Below, one piece after another: positions 6,934 to 16,900 of a DNA stretch of 64,000 nucleotides. Position numbers and translations under genes: made by a program. Under the pieces are notes generated by a model. That model saw only the letters and a list, made by a program, of their open reading frames with translations, had not been told where the DNA came from and did no database searches. This DNA comes from Mucilaginibacter ginsenosidivorax (GTDB taxonomy: Bacteria; Bacteroidota; Bacteroidia; Sphingobacteriales; Sphingobacteriaceae). Location of the stretch: assembly GCF_007971525.1 (NCBI RefSeq), contig NZ_CP042437.1, positions 7,502,001 to 7,566,000 on the forward strand. The letters run 5' to 3'. The stretch's first letter is position 1. Each line of letters opens with the position of its first letter.

Positions 6934-8764
6934 CCTGAGTTTGACACCTAAAGGTCAAAAAAGTGCGAATCGGGCAAATGGGAGTGGTTTTTAGGTGAAT
7001 TTTGAAAATTTGTATTGCGAAAACCACTATTGACTGGTGGTGCGAAAACGGCGTAATTTGTGCAACCAAGCACAATGGCGACCTTAAAAATCGATCAGAA
7101 AGACGGCGAAAAATACGTTCGGATTGTAGAATCTTACCGGGACGAGTCCGGCGTGTCACGAATGCGCACATTGGCCAACCTGGGCAAGCTCGATGACAAG
7201 AAGATAGCATCCCTTAAACGGCTCGGTACTAAGCTTTACCAGGCGATGGGCGGCCCCCCCGAAGAGCTGACCGGCAATGGCATTACCGAGCAGGGACGTT
7301 ATAACTACGGTTACGTACTGGCCTGCAAGCACATACTTTCATGGTATAAACTGGACAAATTGCTTGACCGCATCGGTAAGAAAGCAAAGCTTCGGTTTTC
7401 TTTAGTCAACACCATTTTGCTGATGCTATGCGAACGGCTGAACGAGCCGGCAAGCAAGCGCCGGACTTTCTTTAACCAGTCAGAGTACATTGGTTTGGAA
7501 CAGGTTCCGCTACACCACCTGTACCGGACGCTGGATAAACTGGCGGACTGGAAGGAGCAGATACAGGAGCGGATCTATCAAACCGGGCGCGACCTTTTCA
7601 ACCAGCGGCTGGATGTAGTGTTCTACGATGTAACGACCTTCTACTTTGAAAGCGAACAGGAAACGGAAGGTCACCTGCGGCAGAAAGGGTTTTCTAAAGA
7701 TGGCAAGATCGGAAACACACAAGTACTGCTGGGTCTGCTTATCGATAAGGACAAACAGCCGGTGGGCTACCAGGTCTACAAAGGAGACCTGTTCGAGGGC
7801 CATACATTTAAAGAGGCTATTTCTTCATTAAAAAAGCGATACCAACTGGACCAGGTTATCGTAGTGGCTGATCGCGGCATGTTGTCCAAAGAGAATATCC
7901 AGGAACTAACCGAAAATCAGGGTTATCAGTATATCCTGGGTGAAAAACTTAAAATGCTTCCCCATGCTATTCAGAAACCTTTACTCGAGTTGAAAAACTA
8001 CAACAAGGAATGGATAATGAATGAGGAACGCAGCCTGATTGTAAAGTATACCGCTATTGAATATGAAGACCGCCTGATAATCGGTACATGGTCAGCCAGC
8101 AGAGCAGAAAAAGACCGCAAGGAAAGGGAAGAGCGGGTAACCAAAGCAGAATTGATGCAGCAAAACCCGTCATTACTTAAAAAGAAAGCATCACATTACT
8201 TTCTTAAAAATGACCAGCAAGAGAAATACCTGCTCGACCAGCAAAAGATTGAGCGGCATCAGCAGTATGATGGATTCCTTGCAATCGCAACCAATGTAAG
8301 AGATATGGACACCGGTATCATACTCGATCATTACAAACACCTCTACCAGGTAGAACACGCTTTCCGCACCTTTAAAAGCTTTTTGGAAACCAAGCCCATG
8401 TTCCACTGGACAGATCAGCGCATAGAGGGACATATCTGCCTGTGTTATATGGCTTATACCTTTCAAATCTTTTTAAGCAATCAACTCAAAAAGAACAATA
8501 CGCCGCTTTCAGAAAATGAGATCAGGCGGACATTAGACAAAATGCAGCTTAGCCTGGTGGAACAGGCAGGCCAACAATATTACCTCCGCTCGAAGCAAAC
8601 TACCGAAACTGCCGCCCTGCTCAAAGTGATCGCCGCCCGGCCATTACCAGATATGTTTCATAATCGACAGATAGTCAATTACTTATAAAAATATGTATTG
8701 CGAAAAGTTAAACATAAACTAATTGACTATCAGATATTTAACCAAAAATCGTGTCAAACTCAGG
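6934..8764 (+). mobile_element. IS1634-family (IS4-group) insertion sequence, 1831 bp
   Basis: The ends carry perfect 14-bp inverted repeats, CCTGAGTTTGACAC at 6934-6947 and its complement at 8751-8764. One transposase gene (7075-8688) fills the element. It is flanked directly by 544-bp direct repeats. Long, variable target duplications are a documented trait of this family (IS1634 of Mycoplasma mycoides, IS1549 of Mycobacterium smegmatis). The element looks complete, with an intact transposase and ends, and the near identity of the flanks indicates a fairly recent insertion. Confidence 0.93.
7075..8688 (+). CDS. IS1634-family DDE transposase
   Basis: A 537-residue cut-and-paste transposase of the IS4 superfamily. 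I chose the ATG at 7075; an in-frame GTG at 7060 is the alternative. The catalytic triad appears as D185 in VVFYDVTTFYFE, D266 in VIVVADRGM, and E427 in YQVEHAFRTFKS, the last within the Y-(2)-R-(3)-E-(6)-K-like signature. The N-terminus resembles the DUF4277-like part seen in IS1634 members. It is full length with no frameshift, so it is probably functional. Confidence 0.95.
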   Translation: MATLKIDQKDGEKYVRIVESYRDESGVSRMRTLANLGKLDDKKIASLKRLGTKLYQAMGGPPEELTGNGITEQGRYNYGYVLACKHILSWYKLDKLLDRIGKKAKLRFSLVNTILLMLCERLNEPASKRRTFFNQSEYIGLEQVPLHHLYRTLDKLADWKEQIQERIYQTGRDLFNQRLDVVFYDVTTFYFESEQETEGHLRQKGFSKDGKIGNTQVLLGLLIDKDKQPVGYQVYKGDLFEGHTFKEAISSLKKRYQLDQVIVVADRGMLSKENIQELTENQGYQYILGEKLKMLPHAIQKPLLELKNYNKEWIMNEERSLIVKYTAIEYEDRLIIGTWSASRAEKDRKEREERVTKAELMQQNPSLLKKKASHYFLKNDQQEKYLLDQQKIERHQQYDGFLAIATNVRDMDTGIILDHYKHLYQVEHAFRTFKSFLETKPMFHWTDQRIEGHICLCYMAYTFQIFLSNQLKKNNTPLSENEIRRTLDKMQLSLVEQAGQQYYLRSKQTTETAALLKVIAARPLPDMFHNRQIVNYL

Positions 8765-8795
8765 GGGCTTTATTTTTTATATAGATAAGCATATC

Positions 8796-9137
8796 ATGGA
8801 AGAAAGAAAGTATTTAACTACCTGGAAAAGGTACATGCCGGTTATCCGTTTGCATTTGAAGAAAAGCCTGACCGAAGATCAGCAATTCAAACTGAACATT
8901 ACCGATTTTGAATCTGCGGGCGACCGGGGAAAATCGGGTTACACATTCAACATCAATATGGAAAACGGTAAGGTTACCAATAACATCAGCGGATCGGCAG
9001 TAGCACGCGATTTGTTTGAAGCCATAAAAGGTGACGATGCTGTTAAGGCTATGTTGCTGGATAAAAACGTAAAAATAAGCGTTGGGAAGTCTTTTGTGCT
9101 AAGCATCAAAACCACCCACCTTTCAACTTACAGGTAA
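8796..9137 (+). CDS. Conserved hypothetical protein, copy 2 (113 aa)
   Basis: DNA-identical to the gene at 6421-6762. A longer in-frame start at 8751 would add 15 residues encoded by the IS end, so the duplicated ATG at 8796 is preferred. Upstream is now the right end of the IS instead of the leader RNA and terminator, so expression, if any, depends on transcription leaving the IS or on a new promoter. The two identical proteins may therefore be regulated differently. Confidence 0.75.
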   Translation: MEERKYLTTWKRYMPVIRLHLKKSLTEDQQFKLNITDFESAGDRGKSGYTFNINMENGKVTNNISGSAVARDLFEAIKGDDAVKAMLLDKNVKISVGKSFVLSIKTTHLSTYR

Positions 9138-9202
9138 AAATAAGCTGAAAGCAGAAAGCAAAAGGCCTAAAGCATTTTCAGCACCTAACTCCGCCATCTA
9201 AA

Positions 9203-9233
9203 GGGAATAACCAACAGGCTATTTCCTTTTTTT
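9203..9233 (+). terminator. Intrinsic terminator between convergent genes
   Basis: GGGAATA (9203-9209) pairs with TATTTCC (9220-9226), followed by seven T (9227-9233). It serves the rightward 113-aa gene and overlaps the last codons of the leftward hexosaminidase (stop at 9219-9221). Confidence 0.65.
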
Positions 9234-11006
9234 ATGCGTTTTGTTTTTGGTCGATTTGGATTTTAACGTCGATCGATGAAATTTTGCCGATGCCTTCTTC
9301 CCCTTTTTGGTTGCTTTTGAATGTGCTTTATGGTGTCGGCTATGTTTTTCGGCAATGGGCACTTTCCTTATCACAGGTGCAAAATCAATTGCCTCCGGAT
9401 GGGCTTGCGGGTTGAAAGGGTTAAAATAATAAATATCGGCCGCATCCCAGTTTTTTAAACCTGCCTGTACCCGTTCAGTAAATGCCGCCTCGTTTTTTAC
9501 CTCCGGTGCAGTCCATCCAGCTTCGGCCAGGCCCGCAATCCGTGGGAAAAGCATAAAATCCAGACGCTTTTCTGAAGCTATTTTCTCCGTCCATATGTTG
9601 GCCTGCACTCCAATGATTTGGTTTGATGTAAGCTGATCTGCTGCCAATTGCCTGTCGGGAAAGTTATAAATATCTGTATACCGGTTAAATACGCCTTTCC
9701 AGTTACGGCCGGAAATATGGCTTCCATCCTGCAAAAAATCAAGGTAAAGCGGCAAACGTGGGCATAACACCACCTGGTAATTTTTTTGCAAAGCAAGGCT
9801 TAGCTGGCCTGGCAGGTTTTGCCGCCACCAAAAAATGATGGTTTTGCCAGCCGGGAGGTCGGTTTGAGTAGCCTCGTCCCAAGCCAGTATTTTGCTGCCA
9901 AGGCTGGTTACGGTATCAGTCATCCGTTTAAAAAAATAGCGCTCCAGCATGCCAACGTCCTCGAATCCTTTGTTCTGCATCATCCGGGCAATGGCCGTAT
10001 CTAACGACCAAGCTTTAATGCCCAAAACCACCTCATCTCCACCCAAATGCATCATTTTTGATGGAAAAAGGGCGGTTGTTTCTTTAATAACATTGGCTAA
10101 ATACTGGTAGGTTTCTTCTTTAGCCGGGTTAAATGTAAAGTTGGGGTAACCTGCTACGCTCCCACCCGAATATTCGGGATAAGCTTTGTTGGCAGCGGTT
10201 GCATGGCCAGGCATATCAATCTCCGGAATTACAGTGATGAAACGCTGAGCAGCGTAATTAACTACCTCTTTTATATCATTTTGGGTATAAAACATAGGAA
10301 TAGCCTCGGCCGAGGTGTCACTATAATCACCTACCCCGCCAATTGATGCTAATCTTGGATATTTTTTTATTTCAATACGCCAGCCCTGTACATCGGTAAG
10401 GTGCCAGTGAAATTTGTTAAGCTTATAATAAGCCATCCAATCCAAAATCTGCTTAACCTTCTGCTTGCCAAAAAAATGCCGCGATTCGTCGAGCATTAAA
10501 CCACGCCATTGATAACGGGGTGCATCGATTATTTCTGTGCATGCAAGCACAACGTTTTGATAATCACGGACGTCCGTTGCATCTGTTGATGCAAGGGTAA
10601 GATTATCAGCCTCTTTGGGATGATCTTTAATAAGTTGTAAAAGAGATATTAAGCCATAAAAAACACCTTCCTTATTTGAAGATGATATGGTGATCTGCTC
10701 TGGTGTAATCTTTAACGAGTATCCGCCAATAACCTGGTTTGTGTTAGTTAATACAAGTTTTATAGTGCTTTTTGAATCTCCGTTGTTTATGGCAGGCGAT
10801 AATCCTTTTGCTTTAAATAATTCCTTTTGAAAGTAAATAGCTAGAGCAGTTAATGACGTATCGCTGATACCAATGGCAGAATGATTATTGATACTGATTT
10901 GCCCGGAGCCGTTTACAATCAACCGCGGCTGCGGGATGATGTTTAAGTTTTGTGCTTTCAGATATCCGGATAAAAGGAGCAGCGCTATTAAGAATTTAAA
11001 TTTCAT
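9219..11006 (-). CDS. Beta-N-acetylhexosaminidase, glycoside hydrolase family 20
   Basis: A 595-residue secreted enzyme that removes terminal beta-linked GlcNAc or GalNAc. I chose the ATG at 11006 because it gives a clean signal peptide (MKFKFLIALLLLSGYLKAQ); an ATG at 11021 adds five residues. A GH20b N-domain is followed by the TIM barrel with WRGLMLDESRHF and the catalytic Asp-Glu pair in HLGGDEV (about residues 324-325). GIWWRQ-like and WTEKI tryptophan sites shape the pocket. The last 60 or so residues form a Lys/His/Arg-rich basic tail of unknown role. The 3' 90 bp are duplicated at 6844-6933 by the IS event. Confidence 0.93.
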   Translation of the reverse strand: MKFKFLIALLLLSGYLKAQNLNIIPQPRLIVNGSGQISINNHSAIGISDTSLTALAIYFQKELFKAKGLSPAINNGDSKSTIKLVLTNTNQVIGGYSLKITPEQITISSSNKEGVFYGLISLLQLIKDHPKEADNLTLASTDATDVRDYQNVVLACTEIIDAPRYQWRGLMLDESRHFFGKQKVKQILDWMAYYKLNKFHWHLTDVQGWRIEIKKYPRLASIGGVGDYSDTSAEAIPMFYTQNDIKEVVNYAAQRFITVIPEIDMPGHATAANKAYPEYSGGSVAGYPNFTFNPAKEETYQYLANVIKETTALFPSKMMHLGGDEVVLGIKAWSLDTAIARMMQNKGFEDVGMLERYFFKRMTDTVTSLGSKILAWDEATQTDLPAGKTIIFWWRQNLPGQLSLALQKNYQVVLCPRLPLYLDFLQDGSHISGRNWKGVFNRYTDIYNFPDRQLAADQLTSNQIIGVQANIWTEKIASEKRLDFMLFPRIAGLAEAGWTAPEVKNEAAFTERVQAGLKNWDAADIYYFNPFNPQAHPEAIDFAPVIRKVPIAEKHSRHHKAHSKATKKGKKASAKFHRSTLKSKSTKNKTHKKRK

Positions 11007-11205
11007 TAAAAAACAAGTCAAATTATTGGGGCTGTGCTATGATAGGGATTTTATGCCAAATAGAGGTAATTTATTTGCAATAAATATATACTAATGCGCA
11101 ATAACTGTTAAGTTTTTGGTAATAAATTTAAAAAAATTACAACTTTTGGATAACTAAGTAACAACCCCTACAGATTGGGCGATATTTAAAATTCCGACTT
11201 GCTCA

Positions 11206-12078
11206 TTAACCCTCCAAAGCGTTCATGATGCTGCCAACTATTGCACCATACGCCAATACCGGGGAGGCCATATACGAGATTTTTTTCTTCCAGTTAACAT
11301 ACCTGTCATTGATGAAATTGTTCCAGTTGTAGGTGTTGAGCTGGGCGCGTCCATAGGTGATACTGGGTTCGGTAATTTTGGTGGTATGCCACCAGCCCGA
11401 TGGAAAAAACAAGGTCTCCCCTTCCAGCAAATGCAGTACTATCGGCTCAACTTCCTTATAAAGCGGAAATTTTTCATAATCAGGATTCAGGAAGTTGATT
11501 TGAGAAAATTTAGGGTTATCCGGGTACGGATACATGTTAGGTGTTTGCGATGGCGGGTACAAGAAAAATACCTTCGAGCCGTATACCTGGGTAATTTGGG
11601 TATGCATAAATAATGCATCATAGTGCAGGTACGGAAAACTTGAGCCATTACCGCCTAAAAACAGCTCATGTACCGTGGTGCCGGCAAGCAACTGTTTTGG
11701 CATCAGCCTGCTATGTACCCTATCGCTTTTGCCATATACCAGTTGCGGCGAAAAATCAGCCATCAATTCCGGAAATACTTTTTTGATATCAAAGTTAAAA
11801 GGGTATGGTGCACGGTTCTCAGCCGTTGATACCATGATCCGGTCTATAGCCTCGGCCATGGTATAGGTTACGCCATCAATGGTTTTGGTGATGTGGCCGT
11901 AGTTTTGCTTGTAAAACTCAGGTGAGTGTTTGCCCATGGCCGGCCATGCACTGGCAGCATCGGTAACTACAACCGGTAACGATTTATCAACATACTCCCT
12001 GATAAACTCTTCCCTTGAAATATTTGTGCGTTTATCAATAGTAACGGCCGGTTTGGCAGGTGCCTGATTTTGTTGCAT
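11206..12078 (-). CDS. Cupin-8 / JmjC-like Fe(II) 2-oxoglutarate-dependent oxygenase
   Basis: A 290-residue protein with the cupin-like JmjC fold. The N-terminal ISREEFIREYVDKSLPVVVTD is typical of FIH-like hydroxylases. The metal-binding HxD is in YLHYDALFMH (about residue 152) and the distal histidine is in FPSGWWHTT (about residue 232). The family hydroxylates proteins or small molecules; the substrate here is unknown. A C-terminal hydrophobic segment (MASPVLAYGAIVGSIMNALEG) may be a membrane anchor. Single gene, same strand as its neighbours, 184 bases before the hexosaminidase. Confidence 0.82.
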   Translation of the reverse strand: MQQNQAPAKPAVTIDKRTNISREEFIREYVDKSLPVVVTDAASAWPAMGKHSPEFYKQNYGHITKTIDGVTYTMAEAIDRIMVSTAENRAPYPFNFDIKKVFPELMADFSPQLVYGKSDRVHSRLMPKQLLAGTTVHELFLGGNGSSFPYLHYDALFMHTQITQVYGSKVFFLYPPSQTPNMYPYPDNPKFSQINFLNPDYEKFPLYKEVEPIVLHLLEGETLFFPSGWWHTTKITEPSITYGRAQLNTYNWNNFINDRYVNWKKKISYMASPVLAYGAIVGSIMNALEG

Positions 12079-12273
12079 GGGGTTATGATATAAGCGGTTG
12101 AGGATGAAAAATTACCAGGTGAAATCCGGTCGATAAATCTAAACAAATTTCTTACTATCAATTAATTACTTAAATTATTTTCATAGAATATTCATGTAGT
12201 GTAAGATTGCTGTATCATGGATATATGGCGTAGGCCTGAACGCGGCAGACGCAATTATGCATCTCTACAAAAA

Positions 12274-12303
12274 AGGCCGGTCGTATTATAATACGACCGG
12301 CCT
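12274..12303 (-). terminator. Terminator of the efflux operon (30-bp perfect palindrome)
   Basis: Two 15-base arms (AGGCCGGTCGTATTA and complement) with no spacer. Read on the minus strand the hairpin is followed by TTTTTT. It lies 65 bases past the stop of the outer-membrane factor gene, the last gene of the efflux operon. Confidence 0.85.
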
Positions 12304-12367
12304 CCGATTGTTTATTGGCAAGCTGACGGAACTCATGCTCCAATCAACTTAATCAACCTCTCACCAA

Positions 12368-13792
12368 TTATTTCCATCCGCCACCTAATGAACGGTAAAG
12401 CTCGGCGGTAGCGCTTAGTTCATCTCTTTTAATAGTAGCAAGCGCCAATTCGCCTTGCAATACATTGCCCTGGGCTGTTATTACCTCAAGGTAGTTGGCC
12501 AGGCCGTTTTTAAACAGCATGCTGGCGTTTGTTGTTGCTTGTTGCAGGGTTTTTACACGGTTTGCGGCAATAGCCTGTTCCTGTTTCAGCTTGTCAATTT
12601 TAACCAGGGCGTCAGATACCTCGCCAACAGCGTTTAGTACCGATTGCCTGAACTGTAGCACCGTTTTTTCGCGATCTATTTGTGCAACTTTGTAGGTGGT
12701 GCTTAATTGCTTATGATCAAGCAAAGGTGTTGCAATGCTGCCTGCCACTATACCAAACAATGAAGCCGGGATGTTAAACCAGTTGCTGGCTTTAAAAGAG
12801 TTAACGCCACCGCTTGCAGTGATCCTTAAAGCCGGGTACATTTCAGATTTGGTGATACCAACTTTAGCGTTGGCAATAGTTAAAGCCAGTTCCTGTGTCC
12901 TGATGTCGGGCCTGCGGCTGATGATAGCCGATGGTACCCCCGCAGTTAGTGTTTCAGGGAATTTAACATCATTTAATGTGCCGTTGCGCTCTACAACATC
13001 AGGCAAGCGGCCTGCCAAAATACTTAAAGCATTTTCCTGTACGGCAACGTTCCTTTCAAACTGTGGCACAAGTTGGGCAGCAGCCTGTTGTTGTGCCTCC
13101 GCCTGTTGTACGGCCAGTAAAGTTACCTGGCCGGCATCATATTGTAAACGGATGATCCTGATGGTACTGTCATTCAATTTAACATTCTTTTTGGCTATAT
13201 CCAATTGCGCATCAAGCATCAGCAGGTTATAGTAACCTTGTGATACGTTTGCAACGATGTTGGTTTGAATTGCCTTTTTTGCTTCGGCTGTTTGCAGGTA
13301 TTCTGCAAGGGCCTGGCGGCTTTGGCTACGTATTTTGCCCCAGATATCGGCTTCCCATGAAAGGGCCAGGTTGGCAGAATAATCTTCTACGTGCCTGGTG
13401 CCTATATTGTATTGACTGATGCTTAAACCTGTAAGGCTGTTATCACTTGGGCGACTGGTATTGGCCGTAACATTAAGTGCAACTTCGGGCACATAATTCC
13501 ATTTAACCTGTTTAAACAGCAACTGCGCTGCGTCGATATTTTTAACCGCTATTTGCATATCATAGTTTTTGGCTATGGCACTGTCTATCAGTTTTTGCAA
13601 GGTTGCATCGGTAAAAAAGTTTTTCCACTGTATATCGGCTATGCTGCTGGTATCGGCAGTGGTTATGGCTGCGGCGCTCCTGAAAGCAACCGGCAACTCT
13701 GGTTTGGGTGTTTCCACATCTTTTGATACTTTACAGGCGCTTAAAAAAGCCGTAAGTAATACAAAAGCTAATGGAGTTATATAACGTTTCAT
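12368..13792 (-). CDS. RND efflux outer-membrane factor lipoprotein (NodT/OprM family)
   Basis: A 474-residue TolC-like channel. The lipoprotein signal ends in the lipobox FLSAC (Cys about 20). Two outer-membrane-efflux repeats follow, with long coiled-coil helices (ALAEYLQTAEAKKAIQTNIV; GQVTLLAVQQAEAQQQAAAQL) and the conserved SRRPDIR block near residue 290. It should trimerise and form the exit duct for the RND pump encoded just upstream. Third gene of the operon, 130 bases after the pump gene. The gap is occupied by a heptad-word hairpin. Confidence 0.93.
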   Translation of the reverse strand: MKRYITPLAFVLLTAFLSACKVSKDVETPKPELPVAFRSAAAITTADTSSIADIQWKNFFTDATLQKLIDSAIAKNYDMQIAVKNIDAAQLLFKQVKWNYVPEVALNVTANTSRPSDNSLTGLSISQYNIGTRHVEDYSANLALSWEADIWGKIRSQSRQALAEYLQTAEAKKAIQTNIVANVSQGYYNLLMLDAQLDIAKKNVKLNDSTIRIIRLQYDAGQVTLLAVQQAEAQQQAAAQLVPQFERNVAVQENALSILAGRLPDVVERNGTLNDVKFPETLTAGVPSAIISRRPDIRTQELALTIANAKVGITKSEMYPALRITASGGVNSFKASNWFNIPASLFGIVAGSIATPLLDHKQLSTTYKVAQIDREKTVLQFRQSVLNAVGEVSDALVKIDKLKQEQAIAANRVKTLQQATTNASMLFKNGLANYLEVITAQGNVLQGELALATIKRDELSATAELYRSLGGGWK

Positions 13793-13810
13793 TTTTTTGT
13801 TGCTTTGAAA

Positions 13811-13917
13811 GAGTCAAGAATCAAGAGTCAAGAATCAAGACGGAAGGCAAACTTCAATCCTGCTATTCTGTAACTTTTCTTTTTCTATCTTGACTCTTGA
13901 TTCTTAACTCTTGATTC
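13811..13917. repeat. Heptad-word inverted repeat between pump and outer-membrane genes
   Basis: The left arm 13811-13840 is four 7-base words, GAGTCAA GAATCAA GAGTCAA GAATCAA, plus GA. The right arm 13888-13917 is the imperfect complement (words CTTGACT, CTTGATT, CTTAACT). The 47-base centre is unique. The same words occur at 17156-17322 and 19604-19796. It sits inside an operon, so it may mark an mRNA processing or stability hairpin rather than a terminator. Confidence 0.85.
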
Positions 13918-13922
13918 TATTC

Positions 13923-16900
13923 TCAATTATTCTGTAGTTCCAATTTTTTAGGGTCAATTGCGTGTCCTTTTTTATGGCCCGATCCGTCGCCGTTCAGCAC
14001 AGCCAATGGCACACCGCTAAGTCGTTCCTGTAATCCCTGGAATATCACGAACAATACCGGGATAATGAACAATCCTAAAATTACACCTGAAACCATCCCG
14101 CCGGCTGCACCTATACTTATTGAGTGGTTACCTTGTGCTGACGGCCCTGTGGCAATACTCATTGGGAATAAACCGAATACGAAAGCCAGCGACGTCATGA
14201 TAATAGGGCGTATCCTCAGCCTTGCAGCTTCAATTGCCGATTCAATTAAACCATGCCCCGCTTTTCGGCGCTGCACAGCAAATTCCACAATAAGGATGGC
14301 GTTTTTGGCCAGTAAGCCGATGAGCATGATTAAAGCCACCTGTACGTAGATGTTGTTTTCGATACCGGTTAAACCCAATACCACAAACACACCTAAAATA
14401 CCTGTAGGGATGGAAAGGATAACTGCCAATGGCAAAATATAGCTTTCATACTGTGCTGATAATAAGAAATATACAAACACCAAACAAAGCATAAAGATTA
14501 TAGCCGACTGACCGCCCGAAGCAATCTCCTCACGGGTTTGACCGGCAAACTCATAGGCAAAGCCGGTAGGCAATTGTTCCTGTGCTGTTTCCTGTATAGC
14601 TTTAATGGCATCACCAGAACTATAACCCGGTTTTGGGATAGCGTTAATCTCAATAGAGTTGAACAGGTTATAACGTGAAGCGGTTTCTGAACCATATACG
14701 CGGGTTAATTTAACCAGTGTATTGATAGGTACATTTTCGCCTGCTTTGTTTTTAACAAATACCCTGTCAATTGCCGAAGGATCTGTTCTGTCGGCAGTAT
14801 CAGCCTGCACTACCACGCGGTAGTATTTACCAAAGCGGTTAAAATCTGATGCCTGGGCAGTACCAAAGTATGCCTGCATAGTTTGCAAAATGTCTCTAAC
14901 ATTTACGCCTAACTGGCCGGCCTTTTCATCGTCAACCTCTAATTGTAGCTGTGGGTAATCTGCTTTGTACGATGTAAAGGCGTAGGCTATCGCCGGTTTC
15001 TGCATCAGCTTGCCTATAAAGTTATTGGCAACACCGCTAAATTTATCCAACTTGCCGTTGGTTTTATCCTGTAGCACCACATCAAGTGCTTCCACATTAC
15101 TAAAACCTGGCACCGTTGGAAAACTAAACACGAAGAAAGTACCGCCAGGTATGCCGCCTAATCTTCCTCTAACAATATTCTGTATCTCGTCAATATTTTT
15201 AACTGCTCCCCGTTCTTCGTTCGGTTTTAATAACAGGAAGATCACACCTGCAGATGGGCTGCTGGATTGGGTCAAAAAGTTAAAACCAGACAACGCGGTA
15301 ACAAACCTTGCCGATGGTAAAGTTTTCAGCTGATCTTCGGCTTGTTTAAAGATTTTGTTGGTACCGCTTAATGATGTACCAGACGGCGTGCTAACAGCAA
15401 TGGCCACAAAGCCCTGGTCTTCAGTTGGGATAAAGCCCGTTTTTGTTCTGTTTACCAGGTAAACCGTGGCTGCTATTACCAGCACCAACCCGCCTATGCT
15501 CAACCATTTTTTATTGATCAGGAATTTTAAGCCACCTACGTACCTGTTGGTTAAATAATTAAAACCACCATTAAAGCCTGCATAAAATTTATCTACAAAA
15601 CCTTGTTTAGGTGCGGTATGGCCATCTGCACTATGCTTGTTCTTTAGGAACAATGCTGCCAGGGCCGGGCTTAAGGTTAACGCGTTAACAGCCGATATAA
15701 TAATAGCTATGGCCATAGTTAACGCAAACTGGCGGTAAAATATACCTGTTGAGCCTACCATGAAGCTAACCGGTAAAAACACAGCAGCCATAACCAGCGT
15801 AATAGATATAATAGCACCTGTAATTTCGTGCATAGCCTCTGTAGTCGCCGCCTTAGGGCTTAGGCTGGGGTCGTGCTCCATTTTGGCATGCACAGCCTCA
15901 ACTACCACAATGGCATCATCTACCACAATACCTATGGCCAGCACCAGGGCAAACAGGGTTAAAAGGTTAACCGAGAAGCCAAACAGGTTCATGAAGAAGA
16001 ACGTACCGATAATAGCCACCGGAACGGCTATAGCCGGAATCAATGTCGACCTGAAATCCTGCAGGAATATAAATACTACGATGAACACCAATATAAAAGC
16101 CTCTACCAGTGTATGTTCAACCTGGTTAATTGATTCATCAAGATCGGTTTTGGTACGATAGAACTGGTTGTATTTGATGCCTGCCGGGAAATCCTTTGAT
16201 AGCTTCACCATCAGCTTGTCAATCTCAATCTGAATTTGGTTGGCGTTTGAGCCCGACAACTGTATAATACCGATAATAATACCGTCGTGCCCGTTAAGGT
16301 TACTTACACTATTATAAGAATAGGCGCCCAGTTCAACACGGGCCACATCTTTTAAGTGTAACACCGAACCATCTGCATTTGCGCGGATAGCTATGTTCTG
16401 GTACTCCTCTGGTTTGGTAAGCTTACCTTTATATTTAATTACATATTCAAATGCCTCGTTACTGCGCTCGCCAAATTTACCAGGCGCGGCTTCCAGGTTT
16501 TTGTCTTGAATAGCGGCAGTCACCTCAGCGGGTGTAACTTTATAGGCTGCCATTTGTGCTGGGTTAAGCCAAACACGCATCGAGTAATCCTTAATACCAC
16601 CAAATATACTGGCAGAACCTACCCCCGTAATACGCTTAATTTCGGGCACAATGTTAATCTGTGCATAGTTGGCTACAAAGGTTTGATCGTACTTTTTGGG
16701 ATCCTCCGAGTAGATGGCCATTGCACCAATAAAGCTGTTTTGCTGTTTGGTGGTGGTTATACCATATTGCACAACCTCGGCCGGTAACTGGCTTGTGGCC
16801 TGCGAAACACGGTTTTGCACGTTTACAGCAGCCTGATCGGGGTTGGTACCTTGGTTAAAATAAACGGTAATACCCAATGTACCGTCGTTACTGGCGGTTG

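Larger units (their letters stand above)
8765..9308. repeat. 544-bp direct repeat, copy 2
   Basis: Second copy of the duplicated target, from the base after the right IS end to the point where the hexosaminidase gene continues as unique sequence. It holds the second 113-codon gene and the authentic 3' end of the hexosaminidase. Its left edge starts within the old terminator arm (GGGCTTTATTTTTT), so the terminator stem cannot form here. Confidence 0.93.
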
